DNA from: Mucilaginibacter sp.
Lineage (GTDB): Bacteria; Bacteroidota; Bacteroidia; Sphingobacteriales; Sphingobacteriaceae
Assembly: GCF_028288225.1 (NCBI RefSeq)
Contig: NZ_JAQBOC010000058.1
Coordinates: forward strand, 1 to 64,000
Reading direction: 5' to 3'
DNA length: 64,000 bases
The number at the start of each line of letters is the position of its first letter. The first letter of the stretch is position 1. Shown piece after piece: positions 8,513-17,800 of this stretch. The position numbers were made by a program, and so were the translations under genes. Below the pieces are notes generated by a model. It was not told the DNA's origin, made no database searches, and was given only the letters and a program-made list of their open reading frames with translations.

Positions 8513-10126
8513 ATGAGAAGGAGTACTACTACTGTACCTGATCTGAGCTATTTGCAGCTTGATCGGGCGAGGACTGTTTTTTACCAATTAAATGCTGCCG
8601 AACTTGTTGATGCAGCTTTAAAGAGAGATGAGGGCGTTTTGGCCGATACAGGCGCATTGGCAATTGATACCGGTGAGTTTACGGGCCGGTCGCCTAAAGA
8701 CCGTTTTATTGTGGAGGATGACATAACCCGCGATAGCGTTTGGTGGGGTAAGGTGAACATTAAATTTGATGCCGGTAAATTTGATGCCTTGTTTGAAAAA
8801 GTTACTGACTACCTGGCCGGGCGTGACATATTTGTACGCGACAGCAGCGCATGTGCCAACGAAAAGTACCATATTGATATCCGCGTTATTACCGAAACCG
8901 CTTATCAAAACCTATTTGTTCACCATTTATTTCTGCGCCCGGAGGTTATTGACGGAAGTTTAATACCGGAATGGACAATAATAGCGGCGCCCGGTTTTAA
9001 GGCTGATCCGGAAGTTGACGGAACCCGGCAGCATAATTTTTCTATTATCAACTTTACAAAAAAAATTATACTTGTAGGCGGTACGGGGTATACCGGCGAG
9101 ATCAAGAAAGGGATCTTTTCGGTTTTAAATTTTATACTTCCACATGAAAAAAAGGTACTTTCTATGCATTGCGCGGCTAATACGGGGGTAAAAGGCGATA
9201 CAGCAATTTTCTTCGGTTTATCGGGTACGGGTAAAACCACCCTTTCTGCCGACCCTGAACGCAGTCTTATAGGTGATGATGAGCATGGGTGGAGCGATTA
9301 TACCATATTTAACTTTGAAGGCGGCTGCTATGCCAAGTGCATTGATCTTACCGCCGAAAAGGAGCCCCAGATCTTTAATGCCATTAAGTTTGGCGCGCTG
9401 CTTGAAAATATTAATTTTATAAAAGGCACCCGCACGGTTAATTTTTCAAACATTGATAAAACAGAAAATACCCGGGTTGCATATCCTTTATATAATATTA
9501 ATAATGCAGTGATCCCATCAATAGGAGATTCGCCTAAAAATATATTCTTTTTAACAGCAGATGCCTTTGGCATATTACCGCCGGTATCAAAACTAAGCGC
9601 TGAACAGGCAATGTACCATTTTATTTCGGGCTATACGGCTAAGGTTGCAGGCACCGAAGCAGGCATAACAGAGCCGAATGCCACTTTTTCAGCATGCTTT
9701 GGTGAGGCATTTTTGCCGCTAAACCCGGTAGCTTATGCTGAATTGCTGGGCAATAAAATAAAAAAGCACAACGTTAAAGTGTGGTTGATAAACACAGGCT
9801 GGACAGGCGGGCCTTATGGAACCGGGAAACGAATGAGACTTAAATACACCCGGGCCATGATCTCGGCTGCATTAAACGGCGATCTTGATAATGTAAAATA
9901 TACCAGGCAACCTATATTTAACCTGCAAATGCCGCAAACCTGCCCCAATGTGCCGGATAATTTGCTTGATCCGAGAAACACTTGGGCCAATGCCGACGCC
10001 TATGATGAAAGGGCGAATGACCTTGCGGCAGCGTTCATTAAAAACTTTGAGCAATATGCGCCATTTTGCAAACACGAAATTATTAATGCGGCCCCAAATG
10101 TCACCATATCGGCCTTAGTAACATAA
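8513..10126 (+). CDS. pckA: Phosphoenolpyruvate carboxykinase (ATP)
   Basis: The 537-residue protein is the ATP-dependent PEP carboxykinase, which converts oxaloacetate and ATP to PEP, CO2 and ADP in gluconeogenesis. It shows the substrate-site TGRSPKDRF (58-65), the phosphate-binding GLSGTGKTTLS (235-245) and the metal-binding GDDEHGW (254-260), plus the C-terminal NTGWTGGPYG. The full family length is present. It has its own promoter and no operon partner. The sequence immediately downstream to 10391 is A/T-rich and holds the exbB promoter region. Confidence 0.97.
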   Translation: MRRSTTTVPDLSYLQLDRARTVFYQLNAAELVDAALKRDEGVLADTGALAIDTGEFTGRSPKDRFIVEDDITRDSVWWGKVNIKFDAGKFDALFEKVTDYLAGRDIFVRDSSACANEKYHIDIRVITETAYQNLFVHHLFLRPEVIDGSLIPEWTIIAAPGFKADPEVDGTRQHNFSIINFTKKIILVGGTGYTGEIKKGIFSVLNFILPHEKKVLSMHCAANTGVKGDTAIFFGLSGTGKTTLSADPERSLIGDDEHGWSDYTIFNFEGGCYAKCIDLTAEKEPQIFNAIKFGALLENINFIKGTRTVNFSNIDKTENTRVAYPLYNINNAVIPSIGDSPKNIFFLTADAFGILPPVSKLSAEQAMYHFISGYTAKVAGTEAGITEPNATFSACFGEAFLPLNPVAYAELLGNKIKKHNVKVWLINTGWTGGPYGTGKRMRLKYTRAMISAALNGDLDNVKYTRQPIFNLQMPQTCPNVPDNLLDPRNTWANADAYDERANDLAAAFIKNFEQYAPFCKHEIINAAPNVTISALVT

Positions 10127-10309
10127 ATTTTATAAATTATTGTTTGCTATTATTAAAAAAAATGGGTTTTATTGCAAAATATTATTTGTACAAAACACAA
10201 TTTTTAATTTTCACCGTTATGTATAGCACCAATTGTGTATAATAGATAATGGGTAGATTAAAATTTTGTAAAGAATACCATAAAATATTTTTTTATTTCA
10301 TTTAAATTC

Positions 10310-10317
10310 TATTTTTG
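10310..10317 (+). promoter_or_regulatory. Candidate -7 element of the TonB operon
   Basis: TATTTTTG matches TAnnTTTG and lies 74 bases before exbB. The -33 position is only T-rich. Immediately before exbB, 10358-10390 is a short tandem run of ACTAAAA units that may form part of an A-rich leader used for translation start. Confidence 0.4.
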
Positions 10318-10391
10318 TTATTCACTTTATATATTGCATTTAACAAACTTATATTCATAAACTAAAAACTAAAACTAAAAACTAAAAAGTA

Positions 10392-11228
10392 ATGGCAAAC
10401 GCACCAACAAAACCAACTAGTCCTGTAAAAAAAGAAAGCTCAAGCTCATCAGGCATGTTTGCAACTTTAACTATCCCGATCTGTATCGTAGTTGCAATTC
10501 TAATCTTCATTTTTATACTGGGCCAACCAAGCCACTTTGCTGACGGCGATGTAGCAGTAGGTACACCGGTCGACTTTTTTGGCCGTATTTACAGAGGGGG
10601 TAACTTAGTACCGGTAATTATGTCATACCTGTTAATGGTGATCGTTTTCTCTATAGAGCGTTTTGTTGTTATTGGTAAAGCATCAGGTACCGGCAATGTG
10701 GATGCATTTGTACACAAAGTACAAAGCGCCCTTAATGCAGGTAATATTACTGCTGCAGAAGCCGAGTGCGACAAACAAAAAGGTTCTGTTGCAAACGTAA
10801 TTAGATCCGGTTTGAAAAAATACCGCGAAATGGAAGTTGATGATAATTTAACTGTTGATCAAAAAACATTGGCTATCCAAAAAGACATTGAAGAAGCAAC
10901 CGCTTTGGAAATGCCTATGTTGGAGCAAAATTTAACCATTATTGCTACCCTGGTATCTATCGGTACATTATCAGGTCTGTTAGGTACCGTATTTGGTATG
11001 ATCAAGGCCTTCGGTGAGTTAGCTGCTGCTGGTGCAACTAACCAAACAGCGCTTTCTGCATCAATTTCTGAAGCATTGGTTAACACTGCATTAGGTATCA
11101 GTACGTCAGCAATTTCAATTATAATGTATAACGTATTTACTTCAAAAATTGATAATCTTACTTACGCGATTGACGAAACTGGTTTCAGTATTGTACAAAC
11201 GTTTGCAGCATCACACAAAAATAAATAA
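10392..11228 (+). CDS. exbB: ExbB/MotA/TolQ-type proton channel subunit
   Basis: The 278-residue inner-membrane protein has a Ser/Lys-rich N-terminus, membrane segments at about 23-45, 70-92, 180-205 and 220-245, and the conserved MotA/TolQ/ExbB core (IATLVSIGTLSGLLGTVFGMI). With ExbD it forms the channel that uses the proton gradient to energise TonB-dependent outer-membrane uptake. It is the first gene of a seven-gene operon running to 16454. Confidence 0.93.
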   Translation: MANAPTKPTSPVKKESSSSSGMFATLTIPICIVVAILIFIFILGQPSHFADGDVAVGTPVDFFGRIYRGGNLVPVIMSYLLMVIVFSIERFVVIGKASGTGNVDAFVHKVQSALNAGNITAAEAECDKQKGSVANVIRSGLKKYREMEVDDNLTVDQKTLAIQKDIEEATALEMPMLEQNLTIIATLVSIGTLSGLLGTVFGMIKAFGELAAAGATNQTALSASISEALVNTALGISTSAISIIMYNVFTSKIDNLTYAIDETGFSIVQTFAASHKNK

Positions 11229-11253
11229 CCAACACGCTGTTGCTTAGTTTTTG

Positions 11254-11278
11254 CCCCGGTCGGAGAGATTGACCGGGG
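11254..11278 (+). other. Intercistronic GC hairpin between exbB and exbD
   Basis: CCCCGGTC (11254-11261) pairs perfectly with GACCGGGG (11271-11278) over a 9-base loop. No T-run follows, so it is unlikely to be an efficient terminator. It may stabilise the exbB 3' end and let ExbB be made in excess over ExbD. Confidence 0.55.
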
Positions 11279-11322
11279 ATAGTATAATCAATTTATACAC
11301 TTTACATTAAAAACAAAAAATT

Positions 11323-11943
11323 ATGCCAAGAGTAAAAGTTGCCAGGAAAAGCACAGCAATAGATATGACGGCCATGTGTGATGTGGCCTTCCTGTTGCTT
11401 ACCTTTTTCATATTAACGGCAAAACCAAAGGTTGAAGACCCTTCAAAGGCCGAAGTGCCTGCTTCATCAAAAGAAGTAACTATACCGGATGATAACGTAA
11501 TGACGATATCAATTGGTCAGCAAAATAAGATCTTCCTTTCTTTCAGCGGCGACGATGTCCGTACTGAGACTTTAAAAACAATGGGCGAGAAATACAAAGT
11601 TGATTTTACACCTGCAGAATTAAATAGATTTTCAAATACAGAAGTATTTGGCGTTCCGATGAGCCAGTTAAAACAGTTTTTGAGCACGCCAAGCGCGCAA
11701 TTGAAAAGCTTCGAACAAAGGGGGATCCCTGCAGATACAACTATTACTAATGAGTTGTCTGACTGGATCATCACTGCACGAAAGGCTGATAGAGCTTTGC
11801 ATAGCAAGGACTATCACATTGCGATAAAAGGTGACAGGAAAGAGCAGTACCCGGCCATTAATACGGTTATCAGTATACTGGGACATCAGAAACTTTTTAA
11901 GTTTGATTTAATTACGTCGCTAAGAGCGGCACCTAAAAAATAA
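11323..11943 (+). CDS. exbD: ExbD/TolR-family biopolymer transport protein (first copy)
   Basis: The 206-residue protein has a short cytoplasmic N-terminus, one membrane segment at about 16-36 (DMTAMCDVAFLLLTFFIL, with the Asp that carries protons in ExbD), and a periplasmic domain. The periplasmic part is longer than in proteobacterial ExbD (about 140 residues), as is common for this phylum. It pairs with the adjacent second ExbD, from which it is separated by 4 bases. Confidence 0.92.
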   Translation: MPRVKVARKSTAIDMTAMCDVAFLLLTFFILTAKPKVEDPSKAEVPASSKEVTIPDDNVMTISIGQQNKIFLSFSGDDVRTETLKTMGEKYKVDFTPAELNRFSNTEVFGVPMSQLKQFLSTPSAQLKSFEQRGIPADTTITNELSDWIITARKADRALHSKDYHIAIKGDRKEQYPAINTVISILGHQKLFKFDLITSLRAAPKK

Positions 11944-11947
11944 AAAA

Positions 11948-12490
11948 ATGGCAGAATTAGATACCTCCGGCGGGGGTAAGCATAAAGGCGGGAAGGTAAG
12001 GAGCAAAAAGTCCTCTACGCGTGTCGATCTGACCGCGATGGTGGATCTGGCTTTCTTGCTGATCACTTTCTTTATGTTCACCACCACGCTAAATAAACCC
12101 AAAGCTATGAATTTGGCTATGCCGGATAACTCGGAAATAAAAAACCAGTTACCTGTTGCAGCATCGCGCACAATGACTATTTTATTAGGCGGTCACAATA
12201 AATTAATGTGGTATATGGGCGAGGCTGGGAAATCAGCTCCGACGCTTGAGGGCTATGGCCCTACCCAGTTACGCAAAACTTTGATTGAAAATGGTAACAG
12301 TGTAGCTGCTTCACATGCCGCACCCGACAATTTTATGATAGTTTTGATAAAGCCAAGCGATAAATCAAGTTATGAAAACCTGGTTAATGTGCTTGATGAA
12401 ATGAGCATAACCAATGTTAAGTCATACGCTATTGTGAAAATTATGCCGCTGGAGCTTGAAGCATTAAAAGCACAAGGTTTATTGCAGTAA
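11948..12490 (+). CDS. exbD: ExbD/TolR-family biopolymer transport protein (second copy)
   Basis: The 180-residue protein has a Gly/Lys-rich N-terminal tail, the membrane segment VDLTAMVDLAFLLITFFMF at about 26-46 with the functional Asp, and a periplasmic domain. It differs clearly from the first ExbD outside the membrane helix, so this is an old duplication, and the two probably form mixed dimers inside the ExbB channel. It starts 4 bases after the first copy and is followed by tonB after 43 bases. Confidence 0.92.
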   Translation: MAELDTSGGGKHKGGKVRSKKSSTRVDLTAMVDLAFLLITFFMFTTTLNKPKAMNLAMPDNSEIKNQLPVAASRTMTILLGGHNKLMWYMGEAGKSAPTLEGYGPTQLRKTLIENGNSVAASHAAPDNFMIVLIKPSDKSSYENLVNVLDEMSITNVKSYAIVKIMPLELEALKAQGLLQ

Positions 12491-12533
12491 TATTTTAGTT
12501 ACTTAAACGTTAATTTATATTAAAGCCAAAAAG

Positions 12534-13349
12534 ATGTTTGGATCAAAATTAGACATATTAGATCAAAAATGGATCGATGTCGTTTTTACAGATCGTAACA
12601 AAGCATATGGGGCCTATGAACTAAGGAAGGATAATGGGCGTAATACCAGCAAAGCCCTTATTATAGGCATCATAATATTTGTTGTGGCTATATCTGCAAA
12701 TACGATCATCGACATGATCTCCGGGTTTATACCTAAGGGGAAAGAAAAAATAAAAATCACCAATGTGGTGCTTTCACCACCGCCACCCGATTTAAAGAAA
12801 CCACCTCCGCCACCTCCGCCTGAGCCGCCTAAACCAAAGGTTGACCAGGTTAAATTCCCGCCTCCAATTGTGAAGCCGGATATTGAGGTGAAAGAGAAAC
12901 CACCAACTATTGAGGAATTGAAAGTTGCCGATCCGGGACAAAAAAACCTTAAAGGCGACAAAAACGCCGATGTGGTTATTGATGAGCCGGTAGGTACTTC
13001 TGACCAGAAGGTTACTGAAGAAGATCCTAATAAGATATTCTCTTCAGTTGAACAGGTTCCGGTGTTTCCTGGTGGTATGGACGCCTTTATAAGATACCTT
13101 GGTAAAAATATCCACTATCCGGCAGTTGCCAGGGAAAATGGTACACAAGGTAAAGTTATAGTTAGCTTTGTTTGCGAGCGCGATGGTTCATTAACTGATA
13201 TTCACGTAACGCGTGGTATTGGTGATGGTTGCGATGAGGAAGCTGTACGTGTAATTAAAGCTTCACCAAAATGGTCGCCAGGTATTCAAAACGGACGTCC
13301 GGTTCGTGTTGCATACAGTGTTCCTATCTCTTTCGCACTTTCAGAATAA
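12534..13349 (+). CDS. tonB: TonB energy transducer
   Basis: The 271-residue protein has a cytoplasmic N-terminus with a KLDILDQKWIDVVFTDRNKAYGAYELR stretch typical of Bacteroidota TonB, one membrane helix at about 41-60, a Pro/Lys-rich periplasm-spanning segment (about 80-125) and a C-terminal TonB_C domain (about 185-271, with FPGGMDAFIRYL and the YPAVARENGTQGKV strand). It transmits energy from ExbBD to outer-membrane receptors. Confidence 0.94.
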   Translation: MFGSKLDILDQKWIDVVFTDRNKAYGAYELRKDNGRNTSKALIIGIIIFVVAISANTIIDMISGFIPKGKEKIKITNVVLSPPPPDLKKPPPPPPPEPPKPKVDQVKFPPPIVKPDIEVKEKPPTIEELKVADPGQKNLKGDKNADVVIDEPVGTSDQKVTEEDPNKIFSSVEQVPVFPGGMDAFIRYLGKNIHYPAVARENGTQGKVIVSFVCERDGSLTDIHVTRGIGDGCDEEAVRVIKASPKWSPGIQNGRPVRVAYSVPISFALSE

Positions 13350-13358
13350 ACGGATTCA

Positions 13359-13586
13359 ATGTTATTTAATAACAACAAGCAAAAATCGCCCGCAAGGCGG
13401 TTTTTGCTCATTTTAGGAGTTGCAGGTTTTGTGTGTGTAACAGCATTGGGTCTGATGGTGATTTTTTGGGACCAAATGTTGCCAAATATCTCCAAAAACC
13501 AGCGGTTAGTTTTCGGACTGATTTTAATAGCTTATGGCATTTTACGGTTTTCGCGCTTATTAAAAAAGAAACCTGATGAAATATAG
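13359..13586 (+). CDS. Small two-helix membrane protein of the TonB operon
   Basis: This 75-residue product has a basic N-terminus, two predicted membrane helices (about 15-36 and 47-64) and a basic C-terminus. It starts 9 bases after tonB and overlaps the next gene by 11 bases, which argues strongly for a real, translationally coupled gene. No named domain was recognised. A small accessory role in the ExbBD-TonB complex is a guess from position only. Confidence 0.8.
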   Translation: MLFNNNKQKSPARRFLLILGVAGFVCVTALGLMVIFWDQMLPNISKNQRLVFGLILIAYGILRFSRLLKKKPDEI

Positions 13587-14490
13587 TTTAAATCTAATAG
13601 CTATCAGTGCGGTTTTGCTTACACTTTTTGGAAGCTGTAAACAAAAGGTAAAGACGGTAGGAGGTGTTGACCGTTCAAAAATTTTTATCGTTGATGAATC
13701 ATTTAAGCCAATTGTTGATCAGGAACTCTATGTTTTTGGGGCGTTGTATAAAGATGGTCATCCTAAAGTGATATGCGCTCCTGAAAATACAGCCGTAAAT
13801 CTTTTGTTTTCTGACAGTGCACGTGTGCTGATTATTGCACGCGAGATGAATGCGGAAGAAAATAAAGTGCTGGCAAGCAAAAATCTAAAGCCTATAGTTA
13901 ACCGTTTTGCTATTGATGCTGTTACTTTAATTGTAAACCAGGCTTCAAACGATACTACAATTACCATTAGCGAAATAAAAAAAATGCTTAACGGTAATAC
14001 TAAAACTGATAAGGATATCGTTTTTGATAACCCAAACTCTGGTTTGGTAAGGTATTTAAAAGAACTTTCGGGGAATAAGGATTTCAACCAGAAAAATATT
14101 TATTCGCTGAAATCAAATAAGGAAGTTATAAAATATGTTAGCGAGCACCCCAATGCAATAGGCATAACCGGGTTTAGCTGGCTAAATGATCCTGAGAGAG
14201 ATTATGCGGATGCGGTTAATAAAGTAAAAATAGTATCGGTAAAGGATGATATTAGTAAAGTTACAACCGGACAATATTTTTCGCCGTCCCAGCAAACCAT
14301 AGCGCTAAAGCAATATCCGCTTACAAGGAATTTATATATTTTAAATTTTACCGGCAAAATGGGTTTAGGTATGGAATTTGCTGCATTTATTGCCGGCGAC
14401 AGGGGCCAAAGAATAATTTTAAAATCGGGGTTATTGCCGGATGCGATCCCCGGCAGGGAAATCAATATAGTATCAAAAATTGCGAAATAA
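13576..14490 (+). CDS. PstS-like substrate-binding lipoprotein
   Basis: The 304-residue protein has a lipoprotein signal ending LFGSC, so Cys21 is the predicted lipidated residue. The mature part resembles the PstS-type periplasmic binding fold (about residues 35-295, with FAIDAVTLIVN and the hinge-region GITGFSWLND). No ABC permease genes are adjacent, so it is probably not part of a classical phosphate transporter. Its place in the TonB operon suggests a role linked to TonB-dependent uptake or its control. Confidence 0.8.
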   Translation: MKYSLNLIAISAVLLTLFGSCKQKVKTVGGVDRSKIFIVDESFKPIVDQELYVFGALYKDGHPKVICAPENTAVNLLFSDSARVLIIAREMNAEENKVLASKNLKPIVNRFAIDAVTLIVNQASNDTTITISEIKKMLNGNTKTDKDIVFDNPNSGLVRYLKELSGNKDFNQKNIYSLKSNKEVIKYVSEHPNAIGITGFSWLNDPERDYADAVNKVKIVSVKDDISKVTTGQYFSPSQQTIALKQYPLTRNLYILNFTGKMGLGMEFAAFIAGDRGQRIILKSGLLPDAIPGREINIVSKIAK

Positions 14491-14717
14491 AATTGTGTAC
14501 TAAGTTGTTTAAACTTGTACATGTATTTTTAGTCAAAAAATTATATTATTGTATAACTGTTTTATTGTAACAAACTAATAAAGTGCTTTATTGTACGTAG
14601 AGCATAAATAACTAAAATAAATTATTAATCCGGTGGGGTATTTTATTGAGCCTTATTTAAAAAAAAATAACAGGTTCTTTTTAAACTTCATTGTCTTTAA
14701 AAAAAAATTTACTCAAA

Positions 14718-16454
14718 ATGAAAATGATCAGTAAAATAGCCGGCGCAGGGCTGGGTTTGATGTTTTTAGGATCGTCGGTTTTTGCACAAAGTTTAGCCGA
14801 TGCAAAAAAGGCTATTGATGCAGAACAGTATCAGAAAGCTAAGTCGATGCTTAAAAACCTTACAACTACACAGGCAGACAAAGATGAAAACTATTTTTAC
14901 CTGGGTTGGGTATATTTGAAACAAGATTATGCCGATTCGGCAAAGGCTATATTTAGTAAGGGTCTTTCGGTAAATGCCAAATCGCCATTAAACCTGGTGG
15001 GCTTGGGCGCAGTGGCCCATGTTGAAAAGGATAATGCTACTGCAACCTCAAATTTTAACCAGGCCATAGCGTTGGCTGGCAAAAATGGAAAGCCTTATTT
15101 ATACATAGGCCTTAGTTATTTACTACCAGTTAGCGGCAGCAGCATTGGCCCCAATGGGTCAAAAATTGCACCGGCTGACGCTGATGCAGCTATTGCGGTT
15201 TTAAATAAAGGTAAAGCTGTTAACCCTAAAGATGCTGAAATATTAATTGCCATGGGTGATGCTTATCGTTCGCAGATAAAGAGCACCGATGCTTATAACA
15301 ATTATAATGCGGCATTGGCAATTGATCCAAAATCACCTGCTGCAAACGTTGCCGAAGGTGTTTTATGGAAATATGCAGAAAACTTTGAGGATTCTGAAAA
15401 ACAGTTCCAGGCGGCTTTGGCAATTGACCCAAACTATGGGCCTGCTTACCGTGAACTGGCTGAATTATACCTGCGTTGGGCTCCAAAAGATCCAACTCAA
15501 TATGATGCAAAAGTTAAACAGGCGGCCGATAGCTATAAAAAATATATTAGCCTTACTGATTATTCAGTAGAGTCCCAAATGCGTTACGCAGATTTTGTTT
15601 TTAGAGCAAAGGATTATACAACTTTGCAAAAGATAGCAAATGATCTTTCGGCATCAGCTAAAAGTAATTTAAGGGCTTACCGGTATTTGGGCTATGCAGC
15701 TTTTGAAAATAAGGATTACCCTGCTGCTGAAAGTGCATTCACCAAATGGGTAAATGAGGCTGGACCTAAACGTGTTATTCCCAATGATTATTTATATTTA
15801 GGAAAAACGCAGTTAGAAGAGAAAAAAGATTCATTAGGTATCCAAAATTTACGCAAAGCTTTAACACTTGATACTTCACAGGTTGATATTTATGGTGAAA
15901 TTGCCAAGTCGCTATATAAATCACAAAAGTATATTGAGGCTGCTGAAGCTTATAGAACATATGGTGAAAAATCACGTAAAGCTACATTGAATGACCATTT
16001 TTTTGAAGGCTTTAGTTACTACCAGGCATACAAAGATCAGCTTATAAAACAACAAACTAATAAAGCTATAAAAGTTGATTCTACATTGCTTACCAAAGCC
16101 GATTCAGCATTCACCTATGTTGAACGGAAATTACCAACCCCCAACGCACAAATTGTATATTTCCATGCTAACGTTAAGGATTTTGAAGATGTTGACAGAA
16201 ATAATATAAAAGGTTTAGCCAAGCCGCTTTTTGAGCAATACGTACAATTGGTTACAGCAAAAGGTGGTACACCTGATCAAAATACAAAGGGATACATGGC
16301 AGTTGCTTATGCCTATTTAGGCAACTATGCCGAAAATAAAGAAAAGGATTCTGCAAAGGCTTTGGATTTATACACGAAGGCGCAACAGATGGACCCTGAA
16401 AATGCCCAGGTAAAATATTTCTTCCAAAAAAAAAGTAGTGGCAAAAGCAAGTAA
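14718..16454 (+). CDS. Periplasmic TPR-repeat protein of the TonB operon
   Basis: From the ATG at 14718 the protein has 578 residues. It begins with a signal peptide (KMISKIAGAGLGLMFLGSSVFAQ) and consists of many TPR units with LGWVYLKQ, YLGLSYL, AYRELAELYL and IYGEIAKSLY type helices. An in-frame TTG at 14691 was rejected because it would precede the signal peptide with a hydrophilic stretch. It is the last gene of the TonB operon before a terminator. TPR proteins scaffold other proteins; partner unknown. Confidence 0.85.
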   Translation: MKMISKIAGAGLGLMFLGSSVFAQSLADAKKAIDAEQYQKAKSMLKNLTTTQADKDENYFYLGWVYLKQDYADSAKAIFSKGLSVNAKSPLNLVGLGAVAHVEKDNATATSNFNQAIALAGKNGKPYLYIGLSYLLPVSGSSIGPNGSKIAPADADAAIAVLNKGKAVNPKDAEILIAMGDAYRSQIKSTDAYNNYNAALAIDPKSPAANVAEGVLWKYAENFEDSEKQFQAALAIDPNYGPAYRELAELYLRWAPKDPTQYDAKVKQAADSYKKYISLTDYSVESQMRYADFVFRAKDYTTLQKIANDLSASAKSNLRAYRYLGYAAFENKDYPAAESAFTKWVNEAGPKRVIPNDYLYLGKTQLEEKKDSLGIQNLRKALTLDTSQVDIYGEIAKSLYKSQKYIEAAEAYRTYGEKSRKATLNDHFFEGFSYYQAYKDQLIKQQTNKAIKVDSTLLTKADSAFTYVERKLPTPNAQIVYFHANVKDFEDVDRNNIKGLAKPLFEQYVQLVTAKGGTPDQNTKGYMAVAYAYLGNYAENKEKDSAKALDLYTKAQQMDPENAQVKYFFQKKSSGKSK

Positions 16455-16477
16455 ATAAGCTTAAAATATTAAAAAAG

Positions 16478-16508
16478 AAAGCCTCCCGATTTATCAGGAG
16501 GCTTTTTT
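16478..16508 (+). terminator. Intrinsic terminator of the TonB operon
   Basis: AAAGCCTCC (16478-16486) pairs with GGAGGCTTT (16497-16505) over a 10-base loop, followed by a T-run to 16509. It lies 23 bases after the TPR gene stop and just before nuoA. Confidence 0.9.
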
Positions 16509-16524
16509 ATTATAATCCCATTTG

Positions 16525-16532
16525 TATATTTG
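16525..16532 (+). promoter_or_regulatory. -7-like box abutting the nuoA start
   Basis: TATATTTG is a perfect TAnnTTTG match but ends only 4 bases before the nuoA ATG at 16537. If used, the transcript would be leaderless or almost so. No good -33 TTG is present at the usual distance. Confidence 0.35.
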
Positions 16533-16536
16533 CACC

Positions 16537-16908
16537 ATGGAAGTACAAAATTTGCCCGTTAGTTATTTGCCCATCATTTTCCAAATGCTGGTAGCTTTAG
16601 GATTTGTGGTTACCACCATGTTTGTAACCCATAAAATTGGCCCAAAGCGGGTTACCAAAGATAAGCTTACTCCTTTTGAATCGGGTATTGAAGTTATAGG
16701 TAATGCCCGGACCCCAATTTCCATTAAGTATTTTTTGGTGGCCATTCTTTTTGTGCTGTTTGATGTGGAAGTTATTTTTATGTATCCTTGGGCGGTTAAT
16801 TTCAGAGAACTGGGCCAAAGCGGTATGATAGAGATGTTCATCTTTATGGGTACACTTTTACTGGGCTTTTTCTATGTTATTAAAAAAGGCGCGTTAGACT
16901 GGGATTAA
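16537..16908 (+). CDS. nuoA: NADH-quinone oxidoreductase subunit A
   Basis: The 123-residue membrane subunit of respiratory complex I has three helices, with the family signature FESGIEVIGNARTPISIKYFLVAILFVLFDVEVIF. The ATG at 16537 was chosen over an in-frame TTG at 16522, which would overlap the -7-like box. NuoA sits at the junction of membrane and peripheral arms near the quinone site. It is separated from nuoB by 349 bases of repeat-rich sequence. Confidence 0.94.
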   Translation: MEVQNLPVSYLPIIFQMLVALGFVVTTMFVTHKIGPKRVTKDKLTPFESGIEVIGNARTPISIKYFLVAILFVLFDVEVIFMYPWAVNFRELGQSGMIEMFIFMGTLLLGFFYVIKKGALDWD

Positions 16909-17257
16909 TTTAAGTCCGGAAAGTCAGTAAAGTCCGGAAGATCTCTGGTATTTGAGTTGGTAAAAAGGTCGGCAATTCAGAAAAGTGCAACAGCATTGTT
17001 TACCAAAGCAATAATGACCAATGACGTAATGACCAATGATTAATAGCTGTTTAGAACGATTCTAAATATATTCACCTTATTGCATAGTGTATCTCTTACA
17101 TTATAAATTATTTGTAAATTTGCAATGTTTATAGTTTAACTGTAAATGTCTTTAATTCTTAAGTCAAATTTTAAAGTTTCAGCGATAAATTGAAACTACT
17201 GACTATCTGCTAAAGACTTTCGACTCAATAAGGATGGGTTTTTGTATCAAATAGATC
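16909..17257. other. Repeat-rich gap between nuoA and nuoB
   Basis: 16912-16945 carries AAGTCCGGAAAGTCAGTAAAGTCCGGAAG, the repeat seen again at 54628-54700. 17020-17042 has a doubled 'aatgaccaatga' word. TAAATTTG at 17115-17122 is a perfect -7 box that could restart transcription for nuoB onward. 17155-17228 is a copy of the 'aagtcttgagtc' family. No gene was recognised. Confidence 0.6.
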
Positions 17258-17800
17258 ATGAGTGATATTCAATTAGTTGATGCCCCCGCTGGCGTAGAAG
17301 GAGCAGGATTTTTTGCTACCTCGCTTGATAAAGTAATAGGTTTAGCACGTGCAAATTCATTATGGCCGCTGCCATTTGCAACATCGTGCTGCGGTATAGA
17401 ATTTATGGCAACAATGGCCTCGCATTACGATCTTTCTAGATTTGGGGCCGAGCGTTTAAGCTTTTCGCCCCGCCAGGCCGACCTGTTGATGGTTATGGGC
17501 ACTATCTCAAAAAAAATGGGGCCGGTTTTAAGGCAGGTTTACCTGCAAATGGCTGAGCCACGCTGGGTAATGGCTGTGGGCGCCTGTGCATCAAGCGGAG
17601 GTATTTTTGATACCTATTCCGTTTTGCAGGGAATTGATGAGGTGATCCCGGTTGACGTGTATGTGCCTGGTTGTCCGCCGCGCCCTGAAGCTATTATTGA
17701 TGGCTTTATACAAATTCAAAAACTGGTACAAACTGAAACATTGCGCCGCAGAAATGAGCCGCAGTATCAAAAACTCTTAGCTTCATACGGAATACAATAA
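17258..17800 (+). CDS. nuoB: NADH-quinone oxidoreductase subunit B
   Basis: The 180-residue peripheral subunit binds the terminal [4Fe-4S] cluster N2, which passes electrons to quinone. The cluster ligands are visible in SCCGIEF (adjacent cysteines), in GACASSGG and in VPGCPPRPE. Its length is normal. Its stop overlaps the nuoC start by one base (TAATG), a mark of translational coupling. Confidence 0.97.
   Translation: MSDIQLVDAPAGVEGAGFFATSLDKVIGLARANSLWPLPFATSCCGIEFMATMASHYDLSRFGAERLSFSPRQADLLMVMGTISKKMGPVLRQVYLQMAEPRWVMAVGACASSGGIFDTYSVLQGIDEVIPVDVYVPGCPPRPEAIIDGFIQIQKLVQTETLRRRNEPQYQKLLASYGIQ

Noticed and set aside
12614..12961. Minus-strand Gly-rich open frame inside tonB
   Set aside because: It is the shadow of the Pro-rich TonB linker; all neighbours and motifs support the plus strand.
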